Assembly (NCBI GenBank): GCA_037043235.1
Contig: JAWRVZ010000244.1
Coordinates: forward strand, 434,001-498,000
Length of the DNA: 64,000 nt
Source: Rhodeus uyekii
Lineage: Eukaryota > Chordata > Actinopteri > Cypriniformes > Acheilognathidae
Reading direction: 5' to 3'
Translations under genes and position numbers: made by a program
Part shown: positions 13,609-23,635 of the stretch, piece after piece
How positions within the stretch are numbered: the first letter of the stretch is position 1
Layout: each line of letters opens with the position of its first letter
Notes under the pieces: model-generated
What the model saw: the letters and a program-made list of their open reading frames with translations, nothing else
Databases searched by the model: none
What the model was told of the DNA's origin: nothing

Positions 13609-14180
13609 GATCAAGGCACGGGCTGTAATTAGTGAGGCAAAGCGCTGAATACGAGTCCCACTGTGAAGTGTGGGGAAGCAACATGTTAATTGCTACCTTT
13701 ATCAACACACAAAAATACAGCAGGAAGTGTTCACTCAAACCTTATGAGCATGCAGAGAAGGAAAAACTTGGACATGCAGACACTAATGGACAAACTGTGT
13801 TTTCGTGATATTGTTGTTGAGCTTCGAATAGATGGCAAAGGGATTAAATAATTGCCACATGCCCAGATGAAGTATTGTATCATGCATGTTGAGATGATTA
13901 ATTAGCTCATTTGATCTAATGAAATCAGGAAAGGAGCCCATGCTAATTTTACATGAAAACCGAATTTGGATCCATTCAATTTGTAAATATTTCAGCAGTC
14001 TTGTGTTTCTATGTTATATATTCCAATATGTTTTTACTGAGTGGTTTTACATGCAGATTTTGTCACTGATTTTTCTTTAAATAAGAAAAGGGTATAGGTA
14101 AATAAAACTGCATGAGTGACTTTTGATGTCATAAATGCTTTAAAGTAGAATATAATCAGCGCATGTAGATTTTTTTAAAC

Positions 14181-14230
<50 letters not shown>

Positions 14231-14284
14231 GCAGAGGGTAACCACGCTATGCAAAGGACACAGGTTGAATATATATATATATAT
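14181..14284. repeat. (GT)n/(AT)n microsatellite interrupted by a 35-bp block
   Basis: A short (GT)n run passes into (AT)n up to about 14230. A non-repetitive block follows, and (AT)n resumes at 14269-14284. The block matches 13574-13608. Confidence 0.9.
14234..14268 (+). repeat. 35-bp dispersed repeat, copy 2, inside (AT)n
   Basis: It contains CCACGCTATGCAAAGGACAC and differs from copy 1 at three positions. Its position inside a dinucleotide array suggests either insertion or a conserved island between two arrays. Confidence 0.7.
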
Positions 14285-14617
14285 GGGGTCAGTATACCTC
14301 AGTATTCAGGACACATTAAGTTGACAATAAAATAAAATAAAGAAATGTTGTTTTTAATTTTCTATTCATCAAATCCTGAAAACAATAGTATACGAATCAC
14401 TTTTACTAAACAACACAACTTTGTGTAACACTAATAATAAGAATGATTCTTGAGCACAACATAAGCATATTAGAATGATTTCTGAAGGATTATGTGACAC
14501 TAAAGACTGGAGAAATAACTCCTAAAAATAAAAAAGTTTCACAATATTACTACTTTTAATGCATTTATCAAATAAATGCAGCCTTGGTGAGCATAAGAGA
14601 CTTCTTAAAAACATTTA
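14285..14617. mobile_element. Dispersed cyprinid non-autonomous repeat, partial
   Basis: It begins GGGGTCAGTATACC and contains TCAAATAAATGCAGCCTTGG followed by TGAGCATAAGAGACTTCTT. This core is one I recognise as highly repeated in cyprinid genomes. The expected far end (a complement of GGGGTCAG) is not evident, so the copy is truncated. No coding potential. Confidence 0.55.
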
Positions 14618-15629
14618 AAAAAAATATTTTGCTGAATGGATATAGAAGCCTGTTTGTGCCATTCTGACATACTGTGTGACAAGCGTGATGCTGATGTACT
14701 CGTTTTGTCAGCTTTTCATTGCCATTTTAACAAAGGGCTCTCGTGGGCCCTCCTGACTTGAAATACTTGGCCATAGCCAATGGCATGCCTTCGAGCGACA
14801 TACTATACTCACTCAACCTCAAGGCTGGTGAAACCCTCTACAGAGATGTCAGTCATTGATCCCTCTAGCATGGACATGGCCAGGGGACAGGAATATCATG
14901 TCTGGGCTGATTCTGACTTGCCCCTGGAGACTCTAGGCTAGTTGTTTTGTCTTGGGAAGTGGCGTTCACTTCTATGATGGAAGCCAGTCGGTTTGTTGAC
15001 ATGGTGGTATGGAATGTTACACCTTGTCATGTTGCTCCAGTAGAAGAAATGTCTTTCAGTGACTGTGTAAAGAGATGCCTCAGGATTTTCTTTGTCAAAG
15101 ATACATCAGAGGAGGTTGTACAAAAGATGTTTTAGAGCTCTCAAGAGAAAGAATTCCTCGGGTCTGTTCTGGTCGTCTCGTGCTAAATAAAGATAGAATA
15201 GAGCAAGCATGTAGCACTTGTCTAAACTGCCGTGATTATTAATTCAGCAAACTTTCCAAACATGATAACAAGCTGGCAAAAACTGTAAACAGCCCACTTA
15301 CCATTAGGTAATTGAAAAGACTCATTTACCCTCTGTGCAACCTTCTCTCCCTTTTTTGACATTTATCTTTAGTTAGAAAAGGCGAGCATGTAAATTGCCT
15401 GAGACAAGTGTTTGTAGGATTATCTTTACATACTCTGAGATTAGTGGAGGATGTTACGCCATGGTTGTCGGGAACAATTAAGATGAATAAAACAAAGGGC
15501 TAATGAGAGTATGGTGGATATCTTAAATACCTTCTGCACCTAGTTTAACTGGGTTTGAAGTCCTTTTGAGTCCTAAGATTTCAGCTGGTTTTGAACTGTC
15601 TTAGAGTTCATATAATAATATAATATAAT
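14618..15629. other. Unannotated DNA
   Basis: No gene recognised. A 62-codon frame from 14947 has no similarity that I can identify. Confidence 0.5.
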
Positions 15630-15984
15630 TGTTATAAGGAAGGCAGTGTGTGATGCAGAAACACGGGAGGAGCCACATGATATACTCCTCAAAGGATTTA
15701 TTAACGAAAACAAAACACTTTAAATATAACTCAAAAGGCATGTGAGGGTGCAAAACTCGAAATAGGGAGAGACACAGGGGAAACATCCACACATGCGATA
15801 ACAACCATCTAACACGGACAATTACCGACAAAGACAAAGGAACACAGGAAGGTATTTATGGACAAACACGGGATTGGGACCAGGTGATGCAACTTGGGAT
15901 GTGATTAGACACAGACGGGAGCGTGCAGGACTGGGAAGATACACAAGGGAACCCGGATGTGACAGACGCAACAAGACTTTGAAA
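15630..15984 (-). mobile_element. Solo LTR, family 2
   Basis: On the minus strand this is a 355-bp TG...CA-type long terminal repeat with slightly decayed ends. A GGATTTATTAACGAAAAC block on the plus strand corresponds to an AATAAA-containing polyadenylation region on the minus strand. It aligns along its length with 19310-19677, sharing GACTGGGAAGATACACAAGG and TGACAGACGC. Both sides carry ATAAT (15625-15629 and 15985-15989), consistent with a 5-bp target duplication, although the flank is itself a TAATA-type repeat so this is weak by itself. No internal retroelement coding region is adjacent, so this is a solo LTR. A Ty3/Gypsy-like origin fits the structure but is not proven. Confidence 0.8.
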
Positions 15985-16095
15985 ATAATATAATATAATA
16001 TAATATAATATAATATAATATAATATAATATCATATCATATCATATCATATCATATCATATCATATCATATCATATCATATCATATCATATCATG
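15985..16095. repeat. Pentanucleotide array (TAATA)n then (TCATA)n
   Basis: Regular five-base units TAATA change to TCATA at about 16029. Similar TAATA units occur on the far side of the LTR at 15611-15629, so the LTR split an existing array. Confidence 0.9.
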
Positions 16096-16892
16096 TAATA
16101 TATACATTTTTCCAATACCGAAATTCCAACATATTGTAGATGAATGGAACAGCTTAATTCCTATCCTTCTAGAAAACACACAACTAAATCACTGACATTG
16201 CAATTGCTTTAGTCAAATTAATAAAGAAAATTCTATTTAGTTCATCAAGTGCGAATACAATGTATGTTTTGAATAATAATAATAATACTTGTTTTTATGC
16301 AGTTCCTCAATTTAATTATGTATATCATTAAAAGAAACACATTTGCAGTTTAATTTTGGTGCTCTGTTTAATTTACTGTAGAGTAATTAATTTAAATCAG
16401 TAAGTACACTCTAGCAAAGGAGTGTCAAACTAATGCTTTTTTGTACTTATGTCAGTTGTTATTGTATAATTGCACCTTATCATGTGTAATGGTATTTAAT
16501 TGTTTATGAGAAATGGACGTTTGACGGTTAGTCAATATTTCAGTTATTTATTAAGAGCATCTGATGCACATTTTAAATACAATTTAGATACATTTTAATT
16601 TAATAAAAAGATCAGTTAAAAACAGTGAATTTCAACTATAGAGAACTACTACAGAATAGCTGCACAAGAGCATAAAATAGATTGATTTGGAAACTCTTAA
16701 AATAACTCTTGTGACCAGAATATCTCTCTCTGAGTCTTGCAGGCACAGTGAGGAATCTGATGAGCTAGTGTTGCATTTTTGTTTGTGGGTCTGTTGCAAG
16801 TGCCGTTCTGGAAATCTCTTGGCACCAAGATATATAAATATGCCTTAATATCATAAAGGATTTGCTATTTTAGTCTAAACAAAATGATTTTT
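16096..16892. other. Unannotated AT-rich DNA
   Basis: Nothing recognised. Confidence 0.5.
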
Positions 16893-17389
16893 GGTAACAC
16901 TTTTTATGAAGCCTGTATTTCTAATGCGTAATAAGGGTATTCTTAATGCATTGTAATACATGCAGAATGCCTTATAATATGTTGTATCATCATAACATAT
17001 TCATAACAACAAGTACAACACATTATAAGACTTGTTTGTGGTTATAACATTTAAGAGTACAATGCATTATAACCGCAGATGAAGCCTGCAATGCATAATA
17101 TATATTTCTGATCTTATTATTTATCAGATGATACAATATATTATCAGGATACTAATAAGGCATTACGCATTCCTTGAAGTGCATTAAGAATATCCTCATC
17201 CGCATTATAAATACCGGCTTCACCTGGGGTGTTAATGCATTTGACTAAATATATCAGTATTGCACTGAATTGTACCTGTTGTTAGGATCATTTATAAAAT
17301 GCACATTATAAGGTGATTTATAAGTCATTATGCATGCATTATAACATGTTTAGAATACTCTTGTAATGCATTATAAAAACAGGCTTACC
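16893..17389. mobile_element. Compound palindromic MITE-like element
   Basis: The left end is GGTAACACTTTTTATGAAGC and the right end, read on the minus strand, is GGTAAGCCTGTTTTTATAAT. The left arm (GAAGCCTGTATTTCTAATGC and GGGTATTCTTAATGCATT) is complementary both to 17158-17222 and, more loosely, to about 17330-17385. The element therefore holds two overlapping inverted pairings. It is AT-rich with no coding capacity. The GGTAACACTTT end motif is frequent in fish non-autonomous DNA transposons and recurs in the element at 53.3 kb. Confidence 0.6.
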
Positions 17390-19078
17390 GTTGAGTTTCT
17401 TACAAAAATAACCTGTCACTGTAAAGTATTTTGTTTGAATGCACATGCCTTCTCTTCACAGCAACAGAAAATGTACTGATTTGTTGAAAGGTGTCCATGA
17501 GCATGAAAAACACTGCCATGCTTGATAGTGCTGTTCATTATCATGTGAAGAACACTTCATTATTGCATCGTGCCGCTATGTGAGCCAACCGTAATAAACA
17601 AGACAGGTTCTTCTGAATGATGCCATTAAATAATACTTTTTAAAATGCACGCAAGAGTTATGAATGTGCATTTTTAATAAGTGCCTCAAGTTATTTGTCA
17701 TTTGCAAATTTGTCTGACAACCTGCCATTGTTTAATGAATCTCAAGAGCAGATTCCAAACAGGTGGTGTAAAACATACTACGCCACTAATATTTTAAACC
17801 CAAAAAGTCGGGGACTGAGATGAACATCAGTACTGATCTCTGCACTATTTATTACCCCATTATAAGTGTGCCCTGGAAGAGTGACGTTAAGTATAACACA
17901 AAGTGTTGGCTTAAAGGATGTCTAACAGATGGCTTACAAAACCCAGGATGTTTTTGAAGGGAAAGACCTCAGCTTACATTATTAAGCTGTCACATCTGCA
18001 CATTGCAAATATGCTGGCAGGAATAAAATCAAATGAACAGAGTAGTAGCAGGAAGGGAGAGGTACGGAATAAGGGAAAAAAAGACAAATCTCTCTCTTGC
18101 TAAGTTAATACGGAGGTCAGCATTGCGCTTTCCAAAGCCAGACAATATATAAACTTTGCATGCGTGGAGTTCGTCCCTTGTTTCTTACCCATCACTGTAG
18201 CAGCTCATTCATGCCTTCATTACACCCGTAGAGAAGCGACCTCAACTGATGTCATCAAACTCGGGTTCATCTCGCATGGCCTGGCAGACTATCGTGTGCA
18301 GAGCTGATGGCTTGGAACAGGTATTTGGGACTAAACCGAAAGCAGATGTTTCACTTTAAGACCTTTCTTAGATCTCTAATGAATCCGAAAGTTAAGGCCT
18401 GTTGATCCAGAGCTGTTTGATTTGCCAGTGGAAATGGGGCATCACATTCGTAACTAGCAGCATTACCTAATCACAGTAAGGCAGCGTGGGCTGTGGGGGA
18501 GTGGTGAACTGGGGAGAGCTGGGCTAGGAAATGAGTGCTTCTAATGCCTCCTGAATGTTGCGAATGAATCATTGGTGCTGAGTACATGCTGCAGAGTCCA
18601 ATTGATGTCTCATTTCCTTTATCCTACCGGGACGCAGAGAGCACTTCAACCTTGCAATCAGGGAGACCTTAGAGAAAATCACTGAGACCTACGCAGACCT
18701 TTGAACGGTCATGTAACTGAGTGTGCGTTATGCAAGATTTGTGAGACTGCGATGGTAAATATGTGTTTGTATGTACTGGGAGTAGGATGCATTTTGACAA
18801 TATGCAATACTAGATTTTTCCAAATTTGAATCTACATCGATGGCATCATGTTTAATTTTTGAATACTGCTGGGTGCTATCTAGTACTTTGCATTATTTAA
18901 TCATACCACAAATCATACTGGGAACTAGAGGTCTGCATCCAGACAGAGTTGTTAACTAAAACTATTACAGTATAAAAAAATTGCGGTAACAAGTAGAGGG
19001 CTCAGCTTAAACAAACCTTTCAGCTATGCTGCCATTCTGGATTTCTAGGGGCTAAGAAAATCACTTTTGCTCCAGCAT

Positions 19079-19079
<1 letters not shown>
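17390..19079. other. Unannotated DNA
   Basis: No gene or clear repeat was recognised. Confidence 0.5.

Positions 19080-19116
<37 letters not shown>
19080..19116. repeat. (AAT)n microsatellite
   Basis: About twelve AAT/ATA units in an uninterrupted run. Confidence 0.9.
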
Positions 19117-19117
<1 letters not shown>

Positions 19118-19197
19118 TAATTAAACCACTTTTAAATGTTAAGTCTTTTTTTCTTATTAATATGGTTTAATTGGATTATTGAAGGTCAGCAACAAAG

Positions 19198-20358
19198 TGT
19201 CAGGGTTCTACCACATTCTGTCTAGTCTATCTCTTGGTGTTGTGGCAGAGCTCTTACACTACCGTAATGTCTGGAGTTTTGTGTGTGTGTGCACGGCTTC
19301 GAGCGTTCGTGTTGCGCTATTGGTGTTGGTGTGCGATGCGGAGAACACGGGAAGTAGACCGGGAGATGCTGTTCAATGGTTTATTAACGAAACCAAGGAA
19401 AACAAAAGACACTTTAACCATAAACATAACCGGCACTCGGTGGTGCAAAAACTCATGGAATAAACACACGGAAACATCCACACACTTGACAGCCGAATAA
19501 CATCAACACTGACAATTACCGACAAGGACAAGGGAGACACGAGAGGAATTTATGCTACGCATGAAACAACACACAGCTGACGGGACTAACAATCAGTGAT
19601 TAGACAGACATGTGCAGGGAGGACTGGGAAGATACACAAGGGAGCCCAGATGTGACAGACGCGACAAGACTGTGACAGTTCGAGTTGCGCGCACTCTTGT
19701 CTGTGTCAAGTCTTGTGTGCGGGTTATGATGTCCGGTCCAGATACTTTGGTCTAGTTCTGTTTCGGTTTTGTGTCGGGATTTGGGCATTCATGACTTGTT
19801 TGTTTGTCCTTGTCGTGAGCGCGCGAGCGAATGGTTGCTCGTTCTCGCGTGCTTTACGCTATGTGAGTGGGCATGGTTTCAGGCTTTGTGCGAGCCGCGC
19901 TCTCTCCTGTCTGTGTGTATTGTTGTAAGCACGCGGTTCGTGTTTACATCAGCCGTGTGCTGTCATGTTGTGTTTTCGAGTTTGGTTTTCACCAGCTGCG
20001 CGCTGTCTTTGTCTAACGCGAACACGCGGCGATGCGTGTCCGCATTGGCTGCGTGTTCGTGTCTTGTCATTGTGATCTCCCACCTTGTTTCCTTGTCATT
20101 AGTTTTATTTATCCCAGCTGTTTTCCCTCGTTACCTTCGCCATGTTCTCCCTATTTATTCCCTCTCTGTTTGCTGTCTTGTGCTGGTTCGTCGTATTTTG
20201 GACGTGTTGCTGTCGCCTGTCTCGTTCCTGTCCTGTATATTTTCCAGTTCTAAGTCTAGTCAGTTAAGTCTAATTTTTATTTTATTTTTTTCTTGTATAA
20301 TAAACATTCACATTCTCTGCACTACTGAGTCCTCACTCATCCTTCTACACACCTGACA
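19198..20358 (+). mobile_element. Solo LTR, family 1, copy A (interrupted by a nested LTR)
   Basis: It starts TGTCAGGGTTCTACCACATT and ends CACACCTGACA. The flanks are CAAAG at 19193-19197 and CAAAG at 20359-20363, a perfect 5-bp target duplication. An AATAAAC polyadenylation-type signal lies about 60 bp before the 3' end, as expected in an LTR. Without the nested 368-bp insertion and its duplicated 5 bp it would be about 790 bp. The same LTR occurs at 32909-33567 (+) and 42275-42945 (-). No internal region, primer-binding site or polypurine tract adjoins it. The 5-bp duplication fits Ty3/Gypsy-like elements; the family is not proven. The long frames inside it are incidental. Confidence 0.9.
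19310..19677 (-). mobile_element. Solo LTR, family 2, nested in LTR copy A
   Basis: On the plus strand it runs from TGTTGCGCTATTGG to GACTGTGACA. It is flanked by GTTCG at 19305-19309 and GTTCG at 19678-19682, a perfect 5-bp duplication of host-LTR sequence. The other family-1 copies lack this insertion. Read on the minus strand, it starts TGTCACAGTCTTGTCGCG and has an AATAAACC polyadenylation-type motif near its end. It is homologous to 15630-15984. It is a solo LTR, younger than the LTR it sits in. Confidence 0.9.
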
Positions 20359-20452
20359 CAAAGATATTTGGGGGGGGGGGGATGAGTGTAACCAAGTTCA
20401 TCTAGTTTGAGCAGTGTGTGTAAACATGAGGCACACCAGTGACTGATACAAG

Positions 20453-20537
20453 TGCCTGTGGTCTTTAATATCCTTGTTAGTGCACCCACCTCCCATGCTA
20501 GAAACATTGATTTGAATCCCGCTCAGAGAGGTGCATG
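20453..20537 (+). mobile_element. tRNA-derived SINE head (degenerate)
   Basis: The sequence contains TTAGTGCACCCACCTCCCAT, then a B-box-like TTTGAATCCCGC and GAGAGGTGC. Together they resemble a tRNA-like SINE head with a diverged B box (consensus GGTTCGANNCC). The A box lies in the weakly matching TTAATATCCTTGTTAGTG stretch. No clear tail or target duplication was found. Confidence 0.45.
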
Positions 20538-20712
20538 TAGAACCTGAACATTTTTTTTTGTCCACATTTTACCAGGTCAAAAAGGTCAGATCAGGTCATT
20601 ATTCATTTTCAGCGGTAGAAGCTAATTGCTTAGCATTCACTATGCAAACAATCTTAAACGGCTGTATGCCACAATGTAATCAGGTATTTTTTGTCCGTGT
20701 CTATATCGAAAA

Positions 20713-20935
20713 CGTCTCGGGTTACGTATGTAACCCTGGTTCCCTGAGGGGAACGAGATGCTGTGTCGAAGCACTAGGGGAAATAGCCTTGCGTGAGTCA
20801 CGTGAAGATCTATGCAACCAATGAGAAACGAACGCGTGTGAATGCGTCACTGCCGGCCGCAGCCGGTGACGTCATGAGGCAGAGCATAAAGCGCGTCTGA
20901 AACCGGGGCGCGTCAGCCATGAATGCCTGAAGCGG
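20713..20935. repeat. DIRS left inverted terminal repeat
   Basis: It begins ACGTCTCGGGTTACGTATGT-like sequence and includes TGTGTCGAAGCACTAGGGGA, CATGAGGCAGAGCATAAAGC and GGGGCGCGTCAG. All are found inverted at 25229-25423. Similarity is almost perfect through the GC-rich middle and looser at the inner edge. Confidence 0.93.
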
Positions 20936-20963
20936 GCCCGGAGGCGCCAGGAGCTGAGGCCAA

Positions 20964-21060
20964 GACACAGCGTCTCGTTCCCCTCAGGGAACCAGGGTTA
21001 CATACGTAACCCGAGACGTTCCCTTTCTGGGAACTCGAGCTGTGTCGAAGCACTAGGGGA
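20964..21060. repeat. DIRS internal complementary region
   Basis: The first half (20964-21016) is the reverse complement of the left outer end, including the GGTTACATACGTAACC block. The second half, from about 21017, is TTCCCTTTCTGGGAACTCGA followed by GCTGTGTCGAAGCACTAGGG, the reverse complement of the right outer end. In the known DIRS mechanism this segment templates circle formation by bringing both ends together. Confidence 0.93.
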
Positions 21061-21111
21061 ACGCTATGCCAACGCCACCTCAGCGACGTCAGCATCCGGG
21101 TGTGTCCCAGC

Positions 21112-22338
21112 TCACTGAGAGAGCACCCTGGTTCCCGGGGCGGCATCGAGGTCTAGCTGGTAGAACCTCATGAATGTGTGCGGTGAGGACCAGCCGGCCA
21201 CAGCACAAACATCAGACAAGGCGACTCCGGAGAGGAGAGCCTTGGATGCTGCCATGCTCCTAGTGGAGTGGGCTCAGACCCTCAAAGGAGAAGCATGTCC
21301 GGCCGACTCGTAAGCTAGACAGATAGCCTCGACTATCCAACTGCTTGGTGTTTGCTTAGAGCTGGAGCCCCCTTAGGGGTCCTAAAGCCAACGCAAACGA
21401 ACAGTTGGTCCAACCTACGCCAAGTGGCAGTCTTTGACGTAAGCGTCCAGTGCTCGCACTGGACAGACCTTGTTCTTGCTCCTGCTCATGATCATCAAAT
21501 GGGGGAGGGCAGAAGGCCTGCAGCATGATAGACCGAGCCACCTCAGTGGGAACCTTGGGGATATAGCCTGGCCTCGGGTGGAGAAATGCCTTTCCCATCC
21601 CGGGCGCAAACTGAAGACATGAAGGGGCCACTAAGAGGGCCTGAAGATCCCCGACCCTCTTGAGCGAGGCGATTGCCAGCAAAAGAAGGGTCTAAAGAGA
21701 GAGGTACTTAATAGAGATTCCTCTAAAGGTTCAAGGGGCGGCTGGGACAGGCCTAGGAGTACCACGGACAAGTCCCAAGCCGGCACCCTGGTCTGTGCCG
21801 CAGGTCTCAGCCTTAGTGTACCACGGAGGAAACGAGTGACTAGGGGGTCCCTGCCCAAGGGTACCCCACCCAGAGGTACGTGGCAAGCCGCTATAGCAGC
21901 CACGTAGACCTTCAAGGTGGAGGGGGACAGCCCTGCCACAAATCTTTCTTGCAGGAACTCCAGTACTTTGCCAACTTGACAGGTTACTGGGTTCACCTGC
22001 CTTTCACTACACCAAGAAGTGAAGAGCTTCCACTTCAGGGCGTAGAGTCTCCTCGTGGAGGGAGCTCTGGACTGAAGGATGGTCTCAACAACCTCGGCTG
22101 AGAGACCGGCCTCTATGAGCTGGGCCCCCTCAGGGGCCAGACCCACAGTTTCCCAGAACTCCCGGGAGCAGAGTGATGGGAGGAAAAAGCGTACAGGCGT
22201 AGCCTCGGCCACGCCTGTACCATAACAACCCGCCCCAGAGGCCCTGGATGTTAAATGAAAGCCACAGAGGGCAGAGAAATTCTTACGGAGGCAAACAGGA
22301 GACCTGTGCCTGCCGTATCTGTCCCAAATCTGCTCCAA
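21112..22338 (-). pseudogene. DIRS tyrosine recombinase (frameshifted)
   Basis: Tyrosine recombinases cut and rejoin DNA through a phosphotyrosine link and integrate DIRS circles. The N-terminal core-binding domain is in frame from 22338 (LAPEGAQLIEAGLSAEVVET, then SAPSTRRLYALKWKLF-like sequence, then RFVAGLSPSTLKVYVAAIAA). The catalytic domain is split. LKRVGDLQAL carries the first catalytic Arg near 21656 in a second frame. CPVRALDAYV is in a third. SWIVEAICLAYESAGHASPL leads past an in-frame TGA to AHSTRS (H-x-x-R, 21259-21273). GWSSPHTFMRFYQ carries the probable nucleophile Tyr at 21160-21162, and the frame stops at 21112. All four R-H-R-Y catalytic positions are therefore visible, but no single frame contains them, so the copy cannot make the enzyme. 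Confidence 0.9.
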
Positions 22339-22399
22339 ATAAGGGGACCAAGGGTTCCAGCCCTCGGGGAGAACCCCTGGTTTTCAGCCACCACTGCAG

Positions 22400-23580
22400 G
22401 GGTCTCGCACACAGTCGGCCCCATGGAATAATCGCTGGAGCCGCTGCATGGACCCTAACACCTCAGAGTGTCTCACGTGAGTGGCTGCCCCTCGATACTC
22501 TTGACGGCTGAACGAAGGCTTGAATGCGCTCGGGGAAGAGCCGAGCCAACATAGCCACTGAGTCCCAAAGACTCCCAAGAAAGTGGTTCTCTACGTGGGA
22601 GAAATAACACTCTTCTTGGTGTTCAGCGTAAGAGTGTCACTCGTCGCTTAACAGCTCAACGAACGGCCTGGATGCTCTCGGGGAGGAACCGAGCAGACAT
22701 GGCCACTGAGTCCCAAATGACTCCCAAGAAAGTGGTTCTCTGAGTGGGAGAAAGTACACTCTTCTTGGTGTTCCGCCGTAAGCATCGACGAGAACCAGGA
22801 GTTCTTCCGCATGCTCAGGGTGCGTGGGCATCGCCCCGTGACCTTGATTGCGAAGCGGGTACCCCTCAGGGAGAACCCCTGGTCTTAGTCCTAACCCCAG
22901 CTCCTCTGTGTGCGGGCACAACACCTCGATGTTGTGCTGCCCTTGCAAGTACAGATGAGCTTAGAGCAGCCGGACCAAACACGGAAGCACTGATACTGGT
23001 ACGCCTTCCCCCCTGAAGGCGAACCACAGGAACTTCCTGTTGTGGAAGGATGGGAATGAGGGATTTATATGTCTCTGATGTCGATCGTGCCGGACCCGTT
23101 ATAGGACCTAATCTGTACTACGATCCGCCTGAGCGTCGCATCTCTTCGCATCAATTTAAGAGACAAAAATCCAGAATGAGCCGCAACCTTCCATCCTCCC
23201 TTCGGAACTATGAAGTAACAGCTGAAAAGCCCGGACTTGCTGTTCACGAGGGGTCCATACCCGATGGCCCCTTTCGCCAGCAGAGTGTCTACTTCTTGTT
23301 CCATGACCAGAGCCTGCTGAGGGCCTACAGCAGACTGTAGGACCCCCGAGAACCGGGGTGGTGAGACCCCGAACTGAATGGTGTACCCTAAGGTGACCGT
23401 GCGCAGGACCCACTGAGAGATACCGGGTAGCCGTGACCACGCATCCCGGAACTCTACTAGGGGAACCAGCCTCCCGGGGCTGGCCTCTGGTGCTGATAGC
23501 ATGTCCACCACTGGGCCGGGATTTCCGGATTCCCGGGTGGAGTGCTCTAGGACCCTCCTCGGAGGGGGTGGTTTTCCCAT
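22400..23580 (-). pseudogene. DIRS reverse transcriptase / RNase H region (broken)
   Basis: From 23580 downward the frame reads LPGISQWVLRTVTLGYTIQF, then PPRFSGVL, EVDTLLAKGAIG and SGLFSCYFIVPKGG. This is the typical start of a DIRS RT (gypsy-type RT relative). It continues as RRIVVQIRSYNGSGTIDIRD, where the catalytic-region block (VDLKDAYFHI-type) is degraded and hits a stop near 23065. Further downstream, in other frames, NTKKSVLSPTQRTTFLG and VIWDSVAMSARFLPESIQAV mark the RT connection region, and this piece is present twice in tandem. I could not find a recognisable YLDD motif or a complete RNase H. Several frameshifts make the region non-functional. Confidence 0.85.
22508..22786. repeat. 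Tandem duplication (about 149-bp period) within DIRS RT
   Basis: 22508-22636 and 22655-22786 share TCGGGGA, CACTGAGTCCCAAA, ACTCCCAAGAAAGTGGTTCT and CACTCTTCTTGGTGTTC. The offset is 149 bp between the CTTCTTGGTG landmarks at 22612 and 22761. On the minus strand both encode the LNTKKSV...TTFLGV block; the 22.5-kb unit has an in-frame stop and a one-base deletion. Confidence 0.85.
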
Positions 23581-23635
23581 GGCGGGCTGACTGGTCAGCT
23601 GCTCCAGGGATACACCACCTTGTTGCGGCTTGGCG

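Noticed and set aside
13092..13738. Overlapping minus-strand frames up to 159 codons
   Set aside because: Different phases of the same bases, no domain, no splice or start context that favours one.
19769..20356. 195-codon plus-strand frame rich in Cys, Ser and Leu
   Set aside because: It lies entirely inside the family-1 solo LTR, and the homologous LTR copies do not keep the frame.
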